A stretch of DNA of 61,656 nucleotides, taken from NCBI GenBank assembly GCA_043806975.1, contig JAZDGL010000069.1, positions 1 through 61,656 on the forward strand. Reading direction: 5' to 3'. The position numbers and the translations under genes were made by a program. Positions 57,269 to 61,656 of this stretch are shown in pieces. Source of the stretch: JAZDGL01 sp043806975 (GTDB lineage: Bacteria; Patescibacteriota; Minisyncoccia; CAYZDR01). How positions within the stretch are numbered: the first letter of the stretch is position 1; every line of letters starts with the position of its first letter. The notes under the pieces were generated by a model, which had not been told where the DNA came from, searched no databases, and saw only the letters and a list, made by a program, of their open reading frames with translations.

Positions 57269-59180
57269 AAAATATAAAGTGTCAAAGAACAGGGATGAGA
57301 TTGAAGCGGAGCATGTGATGGCAGAGGCGAATTTAGATGATGACTATGGAGAATTTGAATTTTCTTTGGGCGGAGCTAGAATTTGGAGCTTGGGGGTTTT
57401 TATTATTTTGGCGCTGCTTGTATTTTTGGGAAAAACGGCTTATTTGCAAGTGATAAGAGGAGCGATTTATCAGAACGAAGCGCTTGAAAATAAAATAAAA
57501 AAAATTCCCGTTGAAGCGCCGAGGGGTATAATATTTTCAAGAGATGGGAGGCAGCTGGTTTCCAATTCAGCAGTTTTTGATTTAGCCGCGGCGCAAAAAA
57601 CTTTTCCAAAAAGCGAAGCTGGGCGCAATGAAATTATTAAGAATTTGAAAGATTTGCAGGGGGCATATTCCAATGGAGAGGCTTTGAAAGAAATTTCTGA
57701 CGCGATTTTAAATTTTAATTTGGATAAATCGTCGCTTATTTTATATAAAGATATTCCAAGAGAAATTGCTCTTGCGATTGAAGCCAATTCGGAGAAATTT
57801 TTGGGAGTGGAGGTTTTGAGGGGAATTTCTCGTTTTTATATTGAAAAAGATATAATGGCGCATATTTTGGGGTATTTAGGCCTTGTTTCCAAAGATGATT
57901 TAAAAAAAGGTTCGCAGTATTTGCCTACGCAGGTTATTGGAAAATCAGGTGTGGAGTTGGTTTATGAGGATTTATTAAAGGGCGAGCTTGGCGTTCAGCT
58001 TGTTGAAACCGATTCTTCTGGCGCAAAAAAAGAGAATTTAGCGCTTAAAGAGCCTGAACCTGGCCGCGATTTGATTATTTCAATAGACTTTGATTTGCAG
58101 AAATTTATTTATAATGTTTTGAAAATTAGAGCGTTTGAAAGCGAGTCAGATAAGGCTTGCGCTGTGGCGATGAACCCGAAAAATGGAGAAATTTTGGCGC
58201 TGGTGAATTTGCCATCTTTTGATAATAATGTTTTTTCAGGGAATATAAACAAGGGCGAATATGACAAGCTGATTTTAGATAAGAATAAGCCGCTTTTTAA
58301 TAGGGTAATTTCTGGGGAATATCCGCCTGGATCAACCATAAAACCGGTGGTGGGGATTGCGGCGCTGGAAGAGAATGTTGTTAGTAGGAATACAGTAATT
58401 CAAGATAATGGCGTAATAACGATAGTAAATCAATATAATCCTGGCGTTGTTTATAATTTTTTTGGGTGGAATAGATCGGGCTTGGGTCCGATGGATATTT
58501 TTAGCGCAATTGCGCAGTCGTCAGACATTTTCTTTTATACAGCGGGAGGCGGAAATGGCGATTTTTCTGGCTTGGGGGTGGATAAGTTGAATAGTTATTT
58601 TAAAAAATTCGGGATGGGCGAAAAACTTTTGATAGATTTGCCGGGAGAATCTGCGGGGCTGGTTCCCGACCCTCAGTGGAAAAAGAAAATAAAAAATGAA
58701 GATTGGTTTTTGGGCGATACTTACCATATTTCAATCGGGCAGGGCGATTTGCTGGCAACTCCTTTACAGGTGGCGGGGTGGACTGCGGCAATTGCGAATG
58801 GTGGAGTTTTGATGAAGCCTCATTTGGGAATTTTTGAGGTAGAACCGAACGGCGATAAAAAAGCGGTAGAGGCGGAAGTTTTGCGAAAACTTGACTTAGA
58901 AAGTAAAAATCTTGAAATTATAAAAGAGGCGATGCGAAAGTCGGTTTTAGAGGGATCGGCGAAGAGTTTGGCAAATTTACCGGTTGAAATTGCGGGAAAA
59001 ACTGGAACGGCTGAATTTGGCGGGCAAGATCAAACGCACGCGTGGTTCACTTGTTTCGCTCCCTTTAATAATCCTGAAATTGTTTTAGTTATTTTAGTTG
59101 AAGGCGGAGGCGGCGGAAGCGATGTCGCTGTCCCAATCGCAAAAGAAATTTTAGAATTTTGGGCAGATAAATACTTTTAG
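57243..59180 (+). CDS. mrdA: Penicillin-binding protein 2 (class B PBP)
   Basis: From ATG 57243 it is 645 aa. It has one TM anchor (WSLGVFIILALLVFLGKTAYLQV), a pedestal domain (PRGIIFSRDGRQLVSN) and a transpeptidase domain. Catalytic motifs are GSTIK with Ser364, SSD (SSDIFFYTAGG) and KTG (GKTGTAEF). It crosslinks peptidoglycan during elongation with RodA. Position after mreBCD supports PBP2 over FtsI. Confidence 0.95.
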   Translation: MEQDSNEFKKYKVSKNRDEIEAEHVMAEANLDDDYGEFEFSLGGARIWSLGVFIILALLVFLGKTAYLQVIRGAIYQNEALENKIKKIPVEAPRGIIFSRDGRQLVSNSAVFDLAAAQKTFPKSEAGRNEIIKNLKDLQGAYSNGEALKEISDAILNFNLDKSSLILYKDIPREIALAIEANSEKFLGVEVLRGISRFYIEKDIMAHILGYLGLVSKDDLKKGSQYLPTQVIGKSGVELVYEDLLKGELGVQLVETDSSGAKKENLALKEPEPGRDLIISIDFDLQKFIYNVLKIRAFESESDKACAVAMNPKNGEILALVNLPSFDNNVFSGNINKGEYDKLILDKNKPLFNRVISGEYPPGSTIKPVVGIAALEENVVSRNTVIQDNGVITIVNQYNPGVVYNFFGWNRSGLGPMDIFSAIAQSSDIFFYTAGGGNGDFSGLGVDKLNSYFKKFGMGEKLLIDLPGESAGLVPDPQWKKKIKNEDWFLGDTYHISIGQGDLLATPLQVAGWTAAIANGGVLMKPHLGIFEVEPNGDKKAVEAEVLRKLDLESKNLEIIKEAMRKSVLEGSAKSLANLPVEIAGKTGTAEFGGQDQTHAWFTCFAPFNNPEIVLVILVEGGGGGSDVAVPIAKEILEFWADKYF

Positions 59181-59196
59181 AGCAAGCGAGGAATTT

Positions 59197-59225
59197 TTGC
59201 GTAAAAATTGCGTTTTTGGTATAAT
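59197..59225 (+). promoter_or_regulatory. Promoter of R-M system 3 and its small leader gene
   Basis: TTGCGT, 17 bp, TATAAT. Its predicted start lies about 30 bases before the small ORF at 59263. An AT-only hairpin, AATTTTT/AAAAATT, overlaps the -35 and may be a weak terminator for mrdA. Confidence 0.65.
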
Positions 59226-59237
59226 GATATTAAGGAA

Positions 59238-59461
59238 TATATAGCTTTTGTAAAATAATTATATGGTAACTATTTCAATATCACAAAAAAAATTTCAAAA
59301 AATGAAAAAACTTTATGATAGATTTTATGAGATATATGGGGACAATGAAACCGTTTGGGATTTAAGCGATTTAGATAATATGCGCGAGATGGGGCAGGAA
59401 TTTATGGATATTTTCGCTGTTAATTTTAAAGAATAAATAAATTAGTTTTGCGAGAGCTACA
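59238..59461. repeat. Family A end remnants enclosing a small gene
   Basis: A left end (TATATAGCTTTTGTAAAATAATTATA, from 59238) and a right end (AATAAATTAGTTTTGCGAGAGCTACAT, to about 59461) are in the correct inverted orientation. In place of the usual hairpin modules, a 57-codon gene lies between them. Confidence 0.5.
59263..59436 (+). CDS. Small acidic protein, 57 aa, upstream of R-M system 3
   Basis: The ORF begins MVTISISQKKFQKMKKLYDRFYE and ends MGQEFMDIFAVNFKE. It is largely helical with a basic N-terminus and acidic C-terminus. The sequence (ISQKKFQKMKKLYDRFYEIYG) is reminiscent of short ribbon-helix-helix or antitoxin-type N-termini, but I cannot assign a family. It follows a good promoter, precedes the R-M genes by 47 bases and lies between family A ends. 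It may be a controller or antitoxin. Confidence 0.5.
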   Translation: MVTISISQKKFQKMKKLYDRFYEIYGDNETVWDLSDLDNMREMGQEFMDIFAVNFKE

Positions 59462-59483
59462 TTATTATGAAAATAAAAAACAT

Positions 59484-60347
59484 ATGGATAATTACGAAGA
59501 TTTTAAAAACAGATTTAAACTTTTAGCTAGTAAAAATCATCATTTGGTAGTTAATACATTGTCAAATATTTTTACAATGCGGTTGATTGGCAATAAAACA
59601 CACGGAGATTTAGCGGAAATTGGGATGGTTGAATTTATCAATCAATTTATGTATGACTTTAAAAGTATCCATGTCGGGAAAGATCGTTTTAGAGCAAAAG
59701 AGCATGAAGAAGATATTATGATAATAAATGAAATAAATAAAACAGAATTTCCTGTTAGTCTAAAAGCTTATGGAGTTGGTCCATTGCAGTTATCAACTGA
59801 TAGCCAGCAAAAAATGTTTCCTTTTCTTGAAAAACAGGGGCGAATGATAAAAGATTATGAAAAAGTAAGGGGAGTTTTTAACGCTTCTGAATTTTCTGAT
59901 TTTGGAGCTATAAATATTATGCCATTGATTTATGATGAAGAAAATCAACGCTGCAATATTATGATATTTAACCATAGAAAAGCGATGTCTGATACGATGA
60001 AAATCATATTCGTTGATAGAGGGAAAAAAATTGACTTTTCAACGGGAAAAATTATAGCAGGAAAAGGGAGATCTCATCCTATTTTTATGTTTTTAGATTC
60101 AAAGAATAATTATATATGCGAGGTAAGGTATGGAGGCGCATCTGCAAATGCTTTGCAACGCGGTCTTTGGACGCATACAAAAAATGCTGTAAGCTATTTT
60201 GATTCGTTGACAAATGGATGGATAGATTATTCGTATAATCATACGCTCGTTAAACTTTTTGGTCTTGCTTTAAATAGTTCTGAAGATGGTCATAAAATAG
60301 CCAATGATATATTGCAAAAAGATATTGAGAGGCTGAAAAAGATATGA
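59484..60347 (+). CDS. Putative type II restriction endonuclease of R-M system 3
   Basis: From ATG 59484 it is 287 aa. Its stop overlaps the start of a D12-class adenine methylase (ATGA), the usual sign of a matched pair. A nuclease core can be proposed: EHEEDIMIINE with D77, then FPVSLKAYG with K94, a D...SLK variant of PD-(D/E)xK. The helical segments GDLAEIGMVEFINQF and RGLWTHTKNAVSYF recall GATC-type enzymes, but I do not recognise the exact family. Gene order and overlap carry most of the weight. Confidence 0.68.
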   Translation: MDNYEDFKNRFKLLASKNHHLVVNTLSNIFTMRLIGNKTHGDLAEIGMVEFINQFMYDFKSIHVGKDRFRAKEHEEDIMIINEINKTEFPVSLKAYGVGPLQLSTDSQQKMFPFLEKQGRMIKDYEKVRGVFNASEFSDFGAINIMPLIYDEENQRCNIMIFNHRKAMSDTMKIIFVDRGKKIDFSTGKIIAGKGRSHPIFMFLDSKNNYICEVRYGGASANALQRGLWTHTKNAVSYFDSLTNGWIDYSYNHTLVKLFGLALNSSEDGHKIANDILQKDIERLKKI

Positions 60348-61462
60348 GTGGGAAGCAATTAGATATTTTTGGAAAGGAAGCATTGATTATCCCAAAAACG
60401 GAGGGAATAAAGTATGCAGGTTCAAAACTAAAAATACTACCGTATATTATCCAGCTTTTAAGCGAAATTGGTGAAGTAAAAAATGTGTTAGACGGATTTA
60501 GCGGGACGACCAGAGTGTCGCAGGCGCTTGCTCAGCTTGGGTATAAAATAACAGCTAATGATGTTTCGGCGTGGTCAGAGGTTTTTGGTGTTTGCTATTT
60601 GAGGTCAGACAAGGAAGATAAATTTTATCAAGAGATTTTAAATCATCTGAATGGTTTAAAGGGGTATGATGGTTGGTTCACGAAACATTATGGAGTTGAA
60701 ATAAGTGGAGGGAAAAAACCATTTCAAGCGAAAAATACTAGAAAATTAGATGCAATTAGAGATGAAATAGATAAATTAAATTTGATTTGGGAAGATAAGT
60801 GTGTTATTTTAACGAGTCTTATTTATGCTCTTGATTCTGTTGATAATACTATTGGACATTACGCGTCTTATTTGGCAAAATGGTCGCCTAGATCGCATAA
60901 TAATCTATTTTTAAAATTGCCTAGGAGGTTTAAGAATAACCAAAGTCATAAAATAATTCGCGGGGATATTTTTGATGTAATACGGAAAAAAGAATTTGAT
61001 TTTGCTTATTTTGATCCCCCTTATGGTTCCAATAATGAAAAAATGCCTCCAAGCCGCGTAAGATATTCTTCTTATTACCATATTTGGACTACGGTGATTA
61101 ACAATGATAAGCCGGAATTATTCGGGAAAGTTAATCGTAGGGCAGACACAAGAGATTTGATAGCCGGATCTGTGTTTGAAGAATATAGAAAAAATGAGAA
61201 TGGAAATTTTATTGCTATGGAGGCTTTGAGGAAATTGATTCAGCAAACTAAATCTCGTTATATTCTTCTTTCATATAGCTCTGGCGGGAGGGCGACAAAA
61301 CAGGAGTTGAATGGCATAATTCATGAATCAGGAAAACTATTAAAAGCAGTTGAAATTAATTATAAAGTGAATGTTATGGGAGGGATGCGCTGGACAAATG
61401 AATGGGTCAACAACGACAGCCAGCATCATGAGTATTTATTTCTAATGGAAAAAAACAAATAG
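60344..61462 (+). CDS. D12-class N6-adenine DNA methyltransferase
   Basis: It is 372 aa. It has the D12-family start KYAGSKLKILPYI, SAM motif I DGFSGTTRVSQAL (D50), and catalytic motif IV FDPPYGSN (D224-Y227). DPPY indicates N6-adenine methylation. The YYHIWTTVINNDKPELFGKVNRR segment is part of the target region. It protects sites cut by the overlapping upstream nuclease. Confidence 0.93.
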   Translation: MSGKQLDIFGKEALIIPKTEGIKYAGSKLKILPYIIQLLSEIGEVKNVLDGFSGTTRVSQALAQLGYKITANDVSAWSEVFGVCYLRSDKEDKFYQEILNHLNGLKGYDGWFTKHYGVEISGGKKPFQAKNTRKLDAIRDEIDKLNLIWEDKCVILTSLIYALDSVDNTIGHYASYLAKWSPRSHNNLFLKLPRRFKNNQSHKIIRGDIFDVIRKKEFDFAYFDPPYGSNNEKMPPSRVRYSSYYHIWTTVINNDKPELFGKVNRRADTRDLIAGSVFEEYRKNENGNFIAMEALRKLIQQTKSRYILLSYSSGGRATKQELNGIIHESGKLLKAVEINYKVNVMGGMRWTNEWVNNDSQHHEYLFLMEKNK

Positions 61463-61522
61463 GGTTTTGGTGTTGGATAAACCGCTCGTAGTTAGTTGAA
61501 GGGTTTTTTAACTGTCTGTTTG

Positions 61523-61550
61523 TTGCATATTTTTCTATTGGTGGTATAAT
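61523..61550 (+). promoter_or_regulatory. Promoter of the gene at the right edge
   Basis: TTGCAT, 16 bp, TATAAT. It is about 100 bases before the next start codon. Confidence 0.65.
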
Positions 61551-61646
61551 TATTGTAAAGTTAATAAAAAGCAATGGCATAGCGGGAAGAAGCTGTGTTT
61601 TTGCATTATTTATAATTAACTAAATAGGGGGGAGGAACAATAAAAA

Positions 61647-61656
61647 ATGAATGAAA
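61647..61656 (+). CDS. Start of an unidentified gene, 3'-partial
   Basis: A purine-rich ribosome-binding site (GGGGGGAGG, 61627-61635) precedes ATG 61647 (M-N-E); ATG 61651 is an alternative in another frame. Too little is present to identify the product. Confidence 0.5.

Overview
This window looks like a chromosome fragment from a member of the Candidate Phyla Radiation (Patescibacteria, Parcubacteria-like). The evidence is its AT-rich composition, dense short genes on mostly one strand, and compact versions of universal proteins (a 690-aa AlaRS with no C-Ala domain, a 419-aa ProRS, a 269-aa DNA polymerase III delta-prime). Gene families typical of these genomes are also present: a lamin-tail surface protein, a PEGA protein, a VirD4-like ATPase beside a large membrane partner, a sigma-region-4/HARE-HTH regulator and a Gmad2-GerMN protein. 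The standard code fits, with UGA as a stop. This assignment is inferred from gene content; no rRNA lies in the window.

Layout. 1-4.7 kb: a surface protein cut by the window edge, tRNA-Ala, a type II restriction-modification (R-M) pair and a small HELCH protein. 4.8-10.7 kb: xseA-xseB-scpA-scpB, a D,D-carboxypeptidase, mraY and ftsW. 10.7-14.5 kb: a minus-strand lipoprotein operon, a decayed AbiE-type toxin-antitoxin pair, murG and a TPR-like gene. 14.9-21.6 kb: hpf, secA, secD and secF. 21.7-27.5 kb: the regulator, the VirD4-like pair and rlmN. 27.7-30.5 kb: tRNA-Pro and a second R-M island (methylase-endonuclease-methylase). 30.6-33.3 kb: GerMN protein, tRNA-Val and mnmA. 33.4-37.1 kb: a self-contained operon discussed below. 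37.2-42.2 kb: alaS, an FtsA/PilM-like gene and a membrane protein. 42.2-46.3 kb: infA-rpmJ-rpsM-rpsK-rpsD-rpoA-rplQ-rplM-rpsI. 46.5-53.4 kb: PEGA protein, a first mreB, a glycosyltransferase, holB, frr, rseP and a NYN protein. 53.5-59.2 kb: proS and mreB-mreC-mreD-mrdA. 59.2-61.5 kb: a third R-M system with a small upstream gene, then the start of another gene.

The most exciting locus is 33.4-37.1 kb. A near-consensus promoter and a terminator bracket three genes: a 35-aa peptide with a single tryptophan three residues from its C-terminus (W-G-G), a six-TM sensor histidine kinase, and a 677-aa protein that joins a class II terpene-cyclase-like barrel (DxDDT) to a class I prenyl-synthase domain (two aspartate-rich motifs). 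This parallels Bacillus ComX (peptide prenylated on a C-terminal Trp), ComP (kinase) and ComQ (prenyltransferase). It may be a ComQXP-like prenyl-peptide signalling system outside Firmicutes, with an unusual fused modifying enzyme. The kinase reading frame is broken at a G7 tract exactly before the phospho-acceptor histidine, so it is disrupted, phase-variable or misassembled.

The second theme is repeats. At least three families of palindromic elements are scattered between genes. Family A (TIR about TAGCTCCCGCAAAACAAATT, with one to three internal hairpin modules) borders all three R-M systems and supplies sequence right up to the start codons of scpB and mreC. Hairpin modules of the same style lie in frame inside alaS, and a similar insertion may lie inside the lipoprotein gene.
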